Source: Pseudonocardia parietis (GTDB lineage: Bacteria; Actinomycetota; Actinomycetes; Mycobacteriales; Pseudonocardiaceae). Taken from it: a stretch of DNA of 64,000 bases. The DNA lies in assembly GCF_017876315.1 (NCBI RefSeq), contig NZ_JAGINU010000001.1:1178001-1242000 (forward strand), written 5' to 3'. The position numbers and the translations under genes were made by a program. This document shows, in pieces, positions 24,497 to 34,701 of the stretch. The number at the start of each line of letters is the position of its first letter. Position 1 is the first letter of the stretch. Under the pieces are notes generated by a model. It searched no databases. It saw nothing but the letters and a program-made list of their open reading frames with translations, and was not told the origin of the DNA.

Positions 24497-25525
24497 TCAG
24501 CTCGCGGCCGGAACCGGGGTCGCCGGGTCGCCGTCGAACGCGGCGACGATCCGGGGCACGGCCTCGTCGAGCGCCTTCGGCAGGCTCAGCACCGAACCGA
24601 ACGACAGCGTCCCGTTCAGCGTGCTCAGCTCCGGCATCAGGACGGCGCGGCCCTCGCGGGTGGCTCGCAGGTTCTGCACGACCGGGTCGGTGGCGAAGCG
24701 CTGCTGAGCCTGCGCGCCGTACAGCCCGACCAGCAGCACGTCGGCGTCCAGCAGGTCGAGACGTTCGCGGCTGATCACCTGGGGGGCACGCTCCGGGCCG
24801 GTGAAGATCGCCTCGGTGGCCGGCGGGAGCACGAAGCCCAGGTCGATCAGGAAGCGCGGGGCGGGGCCCTCGGCGTAGGCGTAGTAGGAGCCGTCCTCCA
24901 GCACGGTGGCCAGCAGCGCGGTCCGCCCGGCGAACTCGGGGTGCTCGGCCCGGGTGGCGGCGAACCGGTCCTCGATCTCGCGGGTCAGCTGCGCGGCGCG
25001 CTCCGGCCGGCCGAGCGCGACCCCGGTCATCTCCATGATCTTCTGCCAGGGCGCGCCGTAGTCGGCGAACTCGGCAGGCTGCGCGACGGTCGGGGCGATC
25101 CGGGACAGCTGGTCGTAGTCGGCCTGGGTAATGCCGCCGCTGGGCCCCAGCACGACGTCCGGCGCCAGCCGCGCGATCTGCTCGAAGTCGAGCTCCGCCA
25201 CCGGCAGCACCTCGGGGACCGTGCCGCCGGCCTGCTCCCGGGCCCACGGCCACAGGGCGCCGGGCTGGTTCCCGAACCACTCCCGGACACCGACCGGCAC
25301 GGTGCCGAGCGCGATCGCGTAGTCCTGGTCGGTGAGACCGATGGTGACGACCCGGGCGGGGGTACCGGAGATCTCGGTGCTGCCGAACTTGTGGGCGATC
25401 GTGCGGGCGTCCGGGTTCGAAGCGGTGCCGCCGCCGTCCTCGCCCGCGCAACCCGCCAGCAGGGCGGCGAGCCCGAGGCCTCCGGCGGCGCGCAACAGGG
25501 TGCGCCGATCGACGGTCAGCGACAC
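24497..25525 (-). CDS. Iron-siderophore ABC transporter substrate-binding lipoprotein
   Basis: 342 residues of the FecB/FepB type (helical-backbone periplasmic-binding fold). Twin-arginine-like start DRRTLLRAAGG and lipobox LLAGC (Cys about residue 26) imply an extracytoplasmic lipoprotein, possibly Tat-exported. The mature domain shows RVVTIGLTDQDYAIALG and ARLAPDVVLG. No permease or ATPase genes are adjacent. It sits between a histidine kinase gene and a response regulator gene on the same strand. An IdeR/DtxR-like box is 38 bases upstream. Confidence 0.88.
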   Translation of the reverse strand: MSLTVDRRTLLRAAGGLGLAALLAGCAGEDGGGTASNPDARTIAHKFGSTEISGTPARVVTIGLTDQDYAIALGTVPVGVREWFGNQPGALWPWAREQAGGTVPEVLPVAELDFEQIARLAPDVVLGPSGGITQADYDQLSRIAPTVAQPAEFADYGAPWQKIMEMTGVALGRPERAAQLTREIEDRFAATRAEHPEFAGRTALLATVLEDGSYYAYAEGPAPRFLIDLGFVLPPATEAIFTGPERAPQVISRERLDLLDADVLLVGLYGAQAQQRFATDPVVQNLRATREGRAVLMPELSTLNGTLSFGSVLSLPKALDEAVPRIVAAFDGDPATPVPAAS

Positions 25526-25562
25526 GGGAACCTCCGGGATACGTGACTGGGACGCCCAGAAG

Positions 25563-25581
25563 TTAGCTAAGCCTCAGCTGT
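25563..25581 (-). promoter_or_regulatory. Candidate IdeR/DtxR box
   Basis: TTAGCTAAGCCTCAGCTGT matches 14 of 19 positions of TWAGGTWAGSCTWACCTWA by eye. The left half is well conserved and the right half weak. Its position upstream of an iron-siderophore lipoprotein gene supports iron repression. Confidence 0.55.
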
Positions 25582-25584
25582 TCT

Positions 25585-26826
25585 TCAACGACTGTGATCA
25601 TCCCCTCCGGCCGTCTCGTGGAGCGACCCGTCGAACGGGAGTTCCGCGCGGACCGTCCAGCCGTCGCCGTCGGGGCCGGCGGTGATCGATCCCCCGACCG
25701 CGGCGGCCCGTTCGGCCAGCCCGGCCAGCCCGGTCCCGGCCCGCGCGCCCGGTGCCTGGCCGAGCGGCCGGGTCGCGGCGTCGTTGCGGACGGTGATCCG
25801 CAGCGGGCCGCCCGGACCGTCGGTCGCCAGCCCGACCCGGACCGCCGCTCCCGGTGCGTGCTTGATCGCGTTGGTCAGCGACTCCTGGACGATCCGGTAG
25901 CCGGTCAGCTCCACCGCCGCCGGCGCCTCGGCGGCGGGCGCGCGCTCGTCGTCCAGCCGCACGGTGAGCCCGGCCCGACGGGCGTCGTCGACCAGTTCGT
26001 CCAGTTCGGACAACCGGGCGGGTGCCGTCGGCGGGTCCACCGCGTCGCCGTCGCGCAGCAGCCCGATCATCGTGCGCATCTCGCCGAGCGCCGCCACCCC
26101 CGACGCGCGGACCGTGCCGAGCACCCGGCGCACCATCTCCGGGTCGGCACCGGGCTGCAGGGCCGCCTCGGACTGCAACGCGATCGCCGACAGCCGGCCC
26201 GCGACCACGTCGTGCAGGTCGCGGGCCATCCGGGCGCGCTCGGCCGCGATGGCGGCGTCGCGGTCCCGGGCCGCCGCGCGGGCGGCCTCCTCGGCGCGGG
26301 CCCGCTCGGCGATCGCGAGGTCGCGGTGCCGGCGCACCTCGGTGCCCCACAGCAGCGGGACCCCGATGACCAGCACCAGGTTGAGCAGGCTCAGCGCGGC
26401 GAGGCGGGAACCCTCCATGACGAGGGAGAGCAGTGCGACCCCGGCGATGGCCAGCGCGAACGTGGCGGCGATGGCCCGGGCGGCGCGCCGCGAGGGGTAC
26501 ACCATCGCGCAGTAGAGCAGGTCGGTGAACACCACGAGCGTGCCGAGGTCGGTCCGGCCGAGCCAGAACGGCCCGGCGAGCAGCGTGACGGTCCCGATCA
26601 GCAGCCCGACCGGGGCGAGTATCCGCCGGAGGACGACGGCGGCGCAGCCGACGGCCAGCACGAGTACCGAGGTCACGGTCGCCGGCGCATCCGGCGAGCC
26701 CCACCAGGTGATCCGCAGCTCGGGCAGCCCCCAGAGCAGCAGCAGCCCGAGCGCGAACCAGGCCATGGCCACACCCGCGTCCCGCCACGGCGACCCCTCG
26801 TCGCGGTTGGCCAGGAAGGAGATCAC
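25585..26826 (-). CDS. DesK-type sensor histidine kinase
   Basis: 413 residues. Five or six membrane helices (about residues 15-165), a short coiled coil rich in Ala/Arg/Glu, HisKA_3 with ARMARDLHDVVAGRLSAIA (phospho-His about 222), and HATPase with IVQESLTNAIKHAPG and GTGLAGLAERA. The GTG at 26826 is chosen because VISFLANRDEGSPW leads directly to the first helix; an ATG eight bases upstream is out of frame. It is followed by the FecB-type gene and then a response regulator. Confidence 0.9.
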   Translation of the reverse strand: MISFLANRDEGSPWRDAGVAMAWFALGLLLLWGLPELRITWWGSPDAPATVTSVLVLAVGCAAVVLRRILAPVGLLIGTVTLLAGPFWLGRTDLGTLVVFTDLLYCAMVYPSRRAARAIAATFALAIAGVALLSLVMEGSRLAALSLLNLVLVIGVPLLWGTEVRRHRDLAIAERARAEEAARAAARDRDAAIAAERARMARDLHDVVAGRLSAIALQSEAALQPGADPEMVRRVLGTVRASGVAALGEMRTMIGLLRDGDAVDPPTAPARLSELDELVDDARRAGLTVRLDDERAPAAEAPAAVELTGYRIVQESLTNAIKHAPGAAVRVGLATDGPGGPLRITVRNDAATRPLGQAPGARAGTGLAGLAERAAAVGGSITAGPDGDGWTVRAELPFDGSLHETAGGDDHSR

Positions 26827-26936
26827 CGGCCCATCCCAGCACGACGGCGGTGGCGCTGCGTCCGACGAAGGAGGTACGACGGGATCGGTCGTGTGCCGGA
26901 CGACCGGCGTCCCGCGCCCGGGCAGGCTCTGCCGGC

Positions 26937-27542
26937 ATGGGGGATTCACTGCTCGCCGACCCACTGTTGTGGCTGATCGGCGCATCCGAGATCGGGTTCT
27001 GGGTGTTCCTGGCGGCCGGGCTGGCCGCGCGGTACCTGCTGCGCCGGGCGCGGCTCGGCGCCGCGCTGTTGCTGGGCGTGCCGCTGATGGACGTCGTGTT
27101 GATCGTCGCCTCGACCGCGGACCTGGCCGCCGGTGGCGAACCGTCCCGGGTGCACGGCCTCGCCGCCGTCTACCTGGGACTCACCATCGCGTTCGGACAC
27201 TCGATGGTGCGGTGGGCGGACGCCCGGTTCGCGCACCGGTTCGCGGGTGGTCCGCGGCCGGTGAAGCCGCCGCGCGGCGGTCCGGCGCGCACACGCTACG
27301 AGTGGCGCGAGTTCGGCAAGGTCGCCGTCGCGTGGGGGATCGCGGCGGCCGTGCTGGCGCTGCTCACGGTGGTCGGCGGGCGGTCGTTCCCGGCTCTCGC
27401 GCAGTGGCCGGCCGACCCGATGTGGTCCTGGCTGGTCACGCTGTCGGTGGTCGCCGGGATCTGGTTCGCCGTCGGCCCGCTGTGGGCCACGGTGTTCCCG
27501 GGCTCGGACGAGCGGAGCGTGCGTAGCGAGCAGCGATGCTGA
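26937..27542 (+). CDS. Uncharacterised membrane protein
   Basis: 201 residues, five predicted membrane segments (about 8-30, 38-60, 72-90, 122-142 and 160-182) with a basic cytoplasmic loop RPVKPPRGGPARTRYEWREF between the third and fourth. Not a family I can name confidently. It overlaps the following DUF418 gene by seven bases, so both are probably one operon, divergent from the histidine kinase gene. Confidence 0.75.
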   Translation: MGDSLLADPLLWLIGASEIGFWVFLAAGLAARYLLRRARLGAALLLGVPLMDVVLIVASTADLAAGGEPSRVHGLAAVYLGLTIAFGHSMVRWADARFAHRFAGGPRPVKPPRGGPARTRYEWREFGKVAVAWGIAAAVLALLTVVGGRSFPALAQWPADPMWSWLVTLSVVAGIWFAVGPLWATVFPGSDERSVRSEQRC

Positions 27543-28675
27543 CCGGGAGCCCACCCGTGTCCGAGCGCCGGCTGAGTGCACCGGACGTCCTGCGCGGCAT
27601 CGCGATCGCCGGCACGTTCGCGGCGAACGTCTGGGTGTTCGCCGATCCCCGCGGGCCGGCCGCGGTCCTCGCCGGGTTCACCGACGGCTGGTGGGTGGAC
27701 ACCGTGCTGCGCTCGGCGGCGAACGGGAAGTTCCTCGCCCTGCTCACGCTGCTGTTCGGGATCGGGATGGAGCTGCAGTACCGCTCCGCGGTGCGGCGCG
27801 GGATGGCGCGGCCGGCGCGCTACCTGGCGCGGGCCGCGATCCTGTTCACCGAGGGACTGCTGCACTACGTGCTGGTGTTCGAGTTCGACGTGCTGATGGG
27901 GTACGCGATCGCGTCGGTGCTGGTGGCGTGGCTGGTCGGGCGTTCGCGCGGCATGCGGATCGCGGCCGGGGCGGTCGCGGGCGGGTTCGTGGTCCTGGTC
28001 GTCGGCGCGCTCACCGTCGCCGGGGGCGCGGGGGATGCCGGGGCGCTACCGCCGTACCCGCCGACCTGGACCGGGCAGTGGTGGGTCCGGCTCGCCGAGG
28101 CGGGCCTGTACCGGGCCGAGCTCGTGCTGATCGTGCCGTCGGCCGTGATGCTGTTCCTGGTCGGCTCGGCCCTGCTGCGTGCCGGGGTGCTGGACGAGGG
28201 CGGCGCCCGGCTGCGGCGCAACCTCATGGCCGTCGGCGCGGCCGGTGTCGTGCTGAACGCGATGACGGTGCTCGGCGGGCCGGACTGGATCCTCGTCGAG
28301 CGCTACCTGGTGGCGCCGGTGGTCGCCCTCGGGTTGCTGGCGCTGGTCCCGGCAGTGCTGCTGCGGATGCGCGGGACCGCCGGGCCGGTGCGGCGCGGCT
28401 TCACCGCGATCGGCCGGACCGCGTTGACCTGCTACGTCGGGCAGAACGTCGTCGCGGCGGTGCTGTTCCACCCCTGGGGGTTCGGGCTGGCCGAGGCGTT
28501 CGCCGGCCTCGCGCCACCGGTGCGCACGGTCGCCGTCGTCGGGGTGTGGATCGGTGTCATGGTGCTGTCGGCCCTCGCGGCGTCCGGCTGGCTGCGCCGG
28601 CACGACCGCGGGCCGGTCGAGATGGTCACCCAGCGGCTGCTCGCCCGCCGCGCCCCCGAACCGGTGCGTACGTAG
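27536..28675 (+). CDS. DUF418/YeiB-family membrane protein
   Basis: 379 residues, about ten membrane segments. Family marks are RLSAPDVLRGIAIAGTFAANVWVF at the start, FLALLTLLFGIGMELQYR and the C-terminal DUF418 region RTALTCYVGQNVVAAVLF. Function of the family is unknown; membership in an acyltransferase-like membrane superfamily has been suggested. The ATG at 27536 overlaps the upstream gene; an internal GTG (VSERRLS) eight codons in is an alternative. Confidence 0.87.
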   Translation: MLTGSPPVSERRLSAPDVLRGIAIAGTFAANVWVFADPRGPAAVLAGFTDGWWVDTVLRSAANGKFLALLTLLFGIGMELQYRSAVRRGMARPARYLARAAILFTEGLLHYVLVFEFDVLMGYAIASVLVAWLVGRSRGMRIAAGAVAGGFVVLVVGALTVAGGAGDAGALPPYPPTWTGQWWVRLAEAGLYRAELVLIVPSAVMLFLVGSALLRAGVLDEGGARLRRNLMAVGAAGVVLNAMTVLGGPDWILVERYLVAPVVALGLLALVPAVLLRMRGTAGPVRRGFTAIGRTALTCYVGQNVVAAVLFHPWGFGLAEAFAGLAPPVRTVAVVGVWIGVMVLSALAASGWLRRHDRGPVEMVTQRLLARRAPEPVRT

Positions 28676-28696
28676 TGCGCACCTGCGTCCGCACCG

Positions 28697-29407
28697 TCAG
28701 CGGTCGATCACGAGCCAGCCGCCGTGGTGCTCGGACACCTCGAACCGATGTCCCGTGCGCTCACCGATCCGCCGCAGGACCCCGGTGTCGAACACGCGCA
28801 CGTGCCCCCACGCCGGGTTCGGCTCGTCCTCGAACGGGACCGCGACGACCACCCGCCGCCGCGCCAGCCGCAGCATCTGGGCGACCACCTCCTCGCCCTC
28901 GGCCTCGGGGAGGTGCTCGATGAGGTGCACGGCGAACACGGTGTCGGCGCAGCCGTCGGGCAGGGCGACGGCGCGGGCGTCCGCGACGTGGGTCTCGACG
29001 TCGGCACCGAGCTGCGGCGCCATCCGGGTCAGCAGGTCGACGGTGCCGCCGGTCACGTCGGTGGCGGTGACCCGGTGCCCGTCCCGCGCCAGCTGCAGGG
29101 ACAGGAACCCGAAGCAGCAGCCCAGCTCCAGCACGCCCCCGCCGACCACGAGCTCCCGGGCGCGGGCGTGCACCGGCGCCATCTCGGCGTTCGTGCCGCC
29201 GGGCTCCGGCTCGCCGGCCAGCGCGTCGAGGGTGTTGCGGTAGAACGCCAGCCAGGCGTCGTCCGGGGCCCCGGGGTCCTTCGCCGCGCTCGCGACGCAG
29301 GCGACGAACGCCTCCTCGAACCGCTCCGGCGGCAGCAGCCCGGGCCGGACGAGGGTGCGGTCCAGCCAGCCGGCGAGGTCGTTGCTGAGCCGGTCGGTTC
29401 CGATCAC
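28697..29407 (-). CDS. Class I SAM-dependent methyltransferase
   Basis: 236 residues. Motif I VLELGCCFGFLSLQLARDG (about residue 95), post-I VTATDVTGGTV, motif II CADTVFAVHLIEHLP and a C-terminal strand pair. The N-terminal 80 residues are helical. The substrate is unknown; the helical start recalls sugar or cofactor methyltransferases, but I cannot assign it. The GTG at 29407 is preceded by AGGAG six bases upstream. An upstream in-frame extension would run into the 21-base repeat (PDPWD units) and is rejected. Confidence 0.82.
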   Translation of the reverse strand: MIGTDRLSNDLAGWLDRTLVRPGLLPPERFEEAFVACVASAAKDPGAPDDAWLAFYRNTLDALAGEPEPGGTNAEMAPVHARARELVVGGGVLELGCCFGFLSLQLARDGHRVTATDVTGGTVDLLTRMAPQLGADVETHVADARAVALPDGCADTVFAVHLIEHLPEAEGEEVVAQMLRLARRRVVVAVPFEDEPNPAWGHVRVFDTGVLRRIGERTGHRFEVSEHHGGWLVIDR

Positions 29408-29470
29408 GGGCGCTCCTGGACTGCGTGGGGGACGAGCACCCGACGGTAGGCTCCGCGGCCCGCCGCGCAC

Positions 29471-29533
29471 CACGTCCCACGGGTCAGGCTCCACGTCCCA
29501 CGGGTCAGGCATCGCGTCCCACGGGTCAGGCGG
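29471..29533. repeat. 21-base tandem repeat, 3 copies
   Basis: Unit CRCGTCCCACGGGTCAGGCNN at 29471, 29492 and 29513, directly after the response regulator stop (29537). On the minus strand each copy reads CCTGACCCGTGGGACG and so carries a TGA. Confidence 0.9.
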
Positions 29534-29536
29534 GCC

Positions 29537-30169
29537 TCAGGGATCGGGTAGCTGGAGCAGGCCCAGCCGCAGCGCGGCGACGACCGCGGCCGTCCGGTCC
29601 TCGACGTGCAGCTTCTCGAAGACCCGGATCAGGTGGCTCTTCACGGTCGCCTCGCCGATGGCGAGCTCCCGGGCGATCTGCGGGTTGGACGCCCCGCGCG
29701 CCACCCCGCGCAGCACCTGTTCCTCCCGTGCGGTCAGCGCGGGTGGGCGCGGGGCCCGGACGGCGCGGGCCAGCCGGTCGGCGGCCTCCGGCCCGAGCAC
29801 CGTCGCCCCGGCGGCCGCGGCGCGCACCCCGGCCACCAGCTGGTCGGACGGGGTGTCCTTGAGCAGGTACCCGACTGCGCCCGCCTCGATCGCGCGCAGG
29901 ACGTCGGCGTCGGTGTCGAAGGTCGTCAGGACCAGTACCCGGGCCGACCCGGCCGCCACGATGTCGGCGGTGGCCTCCAGCCCGGAGCGCCCGGGGAGCC
30001 GCAGATCCATCAGGACGACGTCGGGCCGGAGCTCCCGGGCGAGGCGCACCGCGGCCTCGGCGTCGCCCGCCTCGCCTGCCACCACGACACCGGCGGCGGA
30101 CAGCACGCTGCGCAGCCCTTCACGGACGATCGGGTGGTCGTCGACGAGGAGCACCACCGGCCCGCTCAC
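29537..30169 (-). CDS. NarL-family response regulator
   Basis: 210 residues from the GTG at 30169, which overlaps the kinase stop by four bases. Receiver: LLVDDHPIVREGL, phospho-acceptor in DVVLMDLRLPG, VLTTFD, YLLKDTP. LuxR-type HTH: LTAREEQVLRGVARGASNPQIA..ATVKSHLIRVFEKL. Co-transcribed with the kinase upstream; its targets are unknown. Confidence 0.93.
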   Translation of the reverse strand: MSGPVVLLVDDHPIVREGLRSVLSAAGVVVAGEAGDAEAAVRLARELRPDVVLMDLRLPGRSGLEATADIVAAGSARVLVLTTFDTDADVLRAIEAGAVGYLLKDTPSDQLVAGVRAAAAGATVLGPEAADRLARAVRAPRPPALTAREEQVLRGVARGASNPQIARELAIGEATVKSHLIRVFEKLHVEDRTAAVVAALRLGLLQLPDP

Positions 30170-31437
30170 GGGCGGTCCCCGGCGGTCCGGGCAGTCTCCT
30201 CCGGGGCGGGCGCTTCCGGGGCGAGGGCTTCCGGGGCGAGCCCGGGGGGATCGGCCGGGCAGGCATCGGGGATCCAGGCGATCACCCGGCAGCCGGCGCC
30301 GGGGGCGCTGAGCACGGCGAGCGTGCCGCCGAGCTCGGTGGCACGCCCGTGCATCCCGTTCACCCCGAACCGTCCGGCCCGGTCGGCGGCCGGGTCGAAG
30401 CCGCAGCCGTCGTCGCGGACCTCCAGCCGGGTGCCGCCGTCGGCCCGGCGCAGCGTGACCGCGACCTCCGACGCCGCGGAGTGCCGCCGCACGTTGGCCA
30501 GCGCCTCCTGGGCGATCCGCAGTACCGCGAGCTCCCGCTCCGGGGGACACCGGCCCGGTGCGGGCGCGTCCCAGCCGGCGGTGTCGAGGGTCGCGCCGAC
30601 CCCCATCGCCTCGCCGCACCGGGCGACCGACCGGGACAGTGCCACCGGCAGCGGGTCACCTGCCGGCGGTGCGGGCGGTGCGGCGCGCACCAGCGCCCGG
30701 GTCTCGGCCAGGTTCTCCCGGGCCGTCCGCTCGGCCAGGTCCAGGTGCCACCGGGCCGCCGCCGGGTCCCGGTCGATCTCCCCGGCGGCCGCGCGGACCA
30801 GCAGGGTGATGCCGGAGAACCCCTGGGCCAGGGTGTCGTGGATGTCGCGCGCCATCCGTTCCCGCTCGGCCAGCGCCCCCGCCGCCCGGTGCGCGGCGGC
30901 GAGCTCGGAGCGGGTCCGTTCCAGCTCGGCGAGCAACGCGGCACGCCGGTCGCTCTGCGCCGCGATCGAGGTGATCCACAGTCCGAGCAGGACGGCGGAC
31001 AGGGCCGCCCCGCCGTAGAGCGCCAGGTAGCCGGGCCCGGGGGCGGCTCCGGAGAGCACCGTCCCGATCACCGTCACCGCGGCGACGAGGCCGATGGTGA
31101 CGACCACCGCCGCGCGGGTCCCGAGCAACCGCCACACCATCGGGAACAGCACGAACAGCATGACCGAGCCGACCGGGGTCAGCGCGAACAGCGCCACCGT
31201 GGCGGGGACCGTGGCCGCCAGGTACGCCGCGCCCAGCCGGGACGGGGCGGCACGCATCGCCGGCGGTGCCAGCAGGGCGTGCGCCACGCCGATCACGGTG
31301 AGCAGCGCGAGCCCCGGCAGCGTCGGGGCGTCCGTGCCGGTGACCACCAGGGCGGCGGTCACCAGCACGAACAGGGCGAACGCGGCGTGCCAGGCCGGTT
31401 CGAGACGTTCCCACACGTGGGGGTCGGACCCGTTCAT
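30166..31437 (-). CDS. Sensor histidine kinase (DesK/NarX-like HisKA_3)
   Basis: 423 residues. Six membrane helices in the first 165 residues, then ERERMARDIHDTLAQGFSGIT (phospho-His about residue 215), HATPase N box RIAQEALANVRRHS, DDGCGFDP and FGVNGMHGRATELGG. A 35-residue Pro/Glu/Ala tail follows the catalytic domain. The ATG at 31437 gives MNGSDPHVWERLEP. Third such system within 18 kb. Confidence 0.92.
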   Translation of the reverse strand: MNGSDPHVWERLEPAWHAAFALFVLVTAALVVTGTDAPTLPGLALLTVIGVAHALLAPPAMRAAPSRLGAAYLAATVPATVALFALTPVGSVMLFVLFPMVWRLLGTRAAVVVTIGLVAAVTVIGTVLSGAAPGPGYLALYGGAALSAVLLGLWITSIAAQSDRRAALLAELERTRSELAAAHRAAGALAERERMARDIHDTLAQGFSGITLLVRAAAGEIDRDPAAARWHLDLAERTARENLAETRALVRAAPPAPPAGDPLPVALSRSVARCGEAMGVGATLDTAGWDAPAPGRCPPERELAVLRIAQEALANVRRHSAASEVAVTLRRADGGTRLEVRDDGCGFDPAADRAGRFGVNGMHGRATELGGTLAVLSAPGAGCRVIAWIPDACPADPPGLAPEALAPEAPAPEETARTAGDRP

Positions 31438-31547
31438 GTGCGCATGATCCTCCGGCCGGTGGGCCGGCCGGCTCCACCGATCGGTGGAGGCCGGGACCGG
31501 ACGGTCGCTGGTGCCGCGGGTGCGGGCGGTGCGGCGAGGATCCGGGC

Positions 31548-31745
31548 ATGCAGCAGAACGCACGCTCCGCCCCGACCGTCGCCGTCGTCGTGTCCATGGT
31601 GTTCGGGCTCGTGGTCGCGTTGCTCGCGGTCCTCGGCAGCGAGTGGCTGACGGTCGTCGCGCTGGTCGGGGGCGTGCTCGTGGGTGTGATGTGGGCCGTG
31701 CTCGGCCTGACCGGGGCGGGACGGAGCAGGGAGCCCCGGCCCTGA
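31548..31745 (+). CDS. Small two-helix membrane protein
   Basis: 65 residues: a short polar start (MQQNARSAP), two hydrophobic helices separated by SEWL, and a basic/polar end (GRSREPRP). No family recognised. Divergent from the histidine kinase gene by 110 bases and convergent with the VWA gene. Confidence 0.55.
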   Translation: MQQNARSAPTVAVVVSMVFGLVVALLAVLGSEWLTVVALVGGVLVGVMWAVLGLTGAGRSREPRP

Positions 31746-31767
31746 CCCAGCCCTGATCGGGCCCCGG

Positions 31768-33306
31768 TCAGCGGCCGATCAGCTCACCCGCCATCTCGTT
31801 GGTGGTGCTCTCCAGGCCGGACAGGTCGCGGACGACCCGGACGCGGTCGCAGTGCTCGGCGTAGGCGGGCAGGTCGCAGCGCCCCAGGCCCCACGAGTAG
31901 CGGGGTTCCGGGGTCAGCCAGATCGTCTCCCGCGCCCGCCGGGTGATCTCGACGAACGCCTCCATGTTCGGGTCGTTGCCGTTGCCCCGCCCGTCGCCGA
32001 GCACGAGCACCGTGGTCCGCCGGGTGACGGCGGAGCCGTGGTCATCCAGGAACTGCCCGAACGCCAGGCCGTAGTTCGAGTTGGCGTCGACGTCGAGCTG
32101 GTCGCCCCCGAAGATCAGCCCGAGGGCGTGCTCGACGGGATGGTCGGCGAACAGGTCGGTCACCTCGACCAGGTCGGCCACGAACGCGAACGAGCGCACC
32201 TGGCCGAACAGGTCCTGCAGCCCGTGTACCAGGTGCAGGGTGAACCGGGCGGTGGCCCGCACCGACAGCGACACGTCGGCCAGCACGACCAGCCGCGGCT
32301 TGTCCTCCTGGCGTTGCACGGTGACCGGGGTGAACGGCACGCCGTCGTAGCGCATGTTCTTCCGCATGGTGCGCGCGGAGTCGATGCGCCCGCGGGGTGA
32401 CACCCGCCGCCGGTGGGTCAGCGCGCCGTGCAGCGACTTGGCGAGCCGGCGCAGCGAGTCCTCCAGCTGCATCCGCTCGGTCTCCGACGCCCGGTCCACC
32501 TCGGCGACCCGCTCGGCGTCGTCGTGGCCCTCGACGATCCGCTGCTCGATCTCGAGCAGCTTCTCCAGGTGGGCCTTGAGCAGCTCGGGCAGGTTCTCCA
32601 GCACCCCGGACAGCCTGCGGCGCAGCGCCGCCGCGTCGTCCTCGGTGCCGCTCTCCTCGGCGACCTTGTCCTCCTCCGAGGTGAGCCAGCCCAGCAGGGC
32701 GTCCTGCTGGGCGACCGACAGGTCCGCGTCGACCTTGGTGCCCTGGGCCTGCGAGATGTCGCCGGGCAGGCCGCCGCCGGAGAAGCGGTCGGTCTCGATC
32801 TGGACCCGCTGGCCGTCGGTGACGTCGTCGGCCTGGTCCTTGGAGAGCACGATCTCGTCCGTCATCGACGCCATGTCGATCTTGTTGGCCTCCTGGTGCA
32901 GGTTGTACTGCTCGGCCAGGTCCTCCGGGTCGAAGAAGTCCCGGATGTCGGCCGGGGTGCCGTGGTCGTGACCTTCCTGGGGCGTCTCGGACGGCTCCTC
33001 GGAGAGCGTGAAGTTCTCGAGCGGGGCGTCGTCGGACATGTCGCCGTGCCCGTGCCCGTGGCCGTGGCCCGTGTCGTTCTCCCCGACCTTGACCAGCGAG
33101 AAGAACAGGTCGAAGACCTCGTCGTAGGTCGCCTCGTCGCGCCGGTCCTTCACCAGCGCGACGCGCAGGGCCTCCTTGAGCAGGGACCGGTCGGCGAGCA
33201 CCCCGGGCTGGGCGGCACACGCCATGGCGTCCAGTGCCTCCGAGACCGAGATGCGTACCGACCGGATCCGCAGGAGCCGGACGAAACGGTGGATGCTCGC
33301 TTCCAT
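31768..33306 (-). CDS. CoxE-like VWA domain protein (MoxR partner)
   Basis: 512 residues. The N-terminal helical region (1-90) is followed by a disordered acidic segment with GHGHGHGHGD (about 80-90), a long charged coiled coil (about 225-300) and a C-terminal von Willebrand A domain (about 330-505). VWA carries the metal-ion-dependent adhesion motif DVSLSV and a second site near LVLGDGRGN. MoxR/VWA pairs work as chaperones that activate metalloenzymes. Here the MoxR gene ends 25 bases upstream and the methanol dehydrogenase precedes both, so the likely client is that enzyme, or possibly the CO-dehydrogenase-like complex. Confidence 0.86.
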   Translation of the reverse strand: MEASIHRFVRLLRIRSVRISVSEALDAMACAAQPGVLADRSLLKEALRVALVKDRRDEATYDEVFDLFFSLVKVGENDTGHGHGHGHGDMSDDAPLENFTLSEEPSETPQEGHDHGTPADIRDFFDPEDLAEQYNLHQEANKIDMASMTDEIVLSKDQADDVTDGQRVQIETDRFSGGGLPGDISQAQGTKVDADLSVAQQDALLGWLTSEEDKVAEESGTEDDAAALRRRLSGVLENLPELLKAHLEKLLEIEQRIVEGHDDAERVAEVDRASETERMQLEDSLRRLAKSLHGALTHRRRVSPRGRIDSARTMRKNMRYDGVPFTPVTVQRQEDKPRLVVLADVSLSVRATARFTLHLVHGLQDLFGQVRSFAFVADLVEVTDLFADHPVEHALGLIFGGDQLDVDANSNYGLAFGQFLDDHGSAVTRRTTVLVLGDGRGNGNDPNMEAFVEITRRARETIWLTPEPRYSWGLGRCDLPAYAEHCDRVRVVRDLSGLESTTNEMAGELIGR

Positions 33307-33331
33307 ACGGACCTCCCTCCGGTGCCGCCGA

Positions 33332-34570
<1,239 letters not shown>

Positions 34571-34701
34571 GGGAATCTCCTTCGCAGACCGCACCGGCTA
34601 CGGGCGCGGAGGGGGCTCGCAGCCTGCGGGCCCACGCCCTCCGAGTGTCCCCGGAGCGGCGCGGGCCCGCAGTCTGCGAACTGGGCGGACTGGCCGGACG
34701 A

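Noticed and set aside
29407..29512. N-terminal extension of the methyltransferase encoding PDPWD repeats
   Set aside because: A strong AGGAG precedes the GTG at 29407, and the repeat DNA belongs to the class of stop-bearing tandem repeats after the regulator gene.
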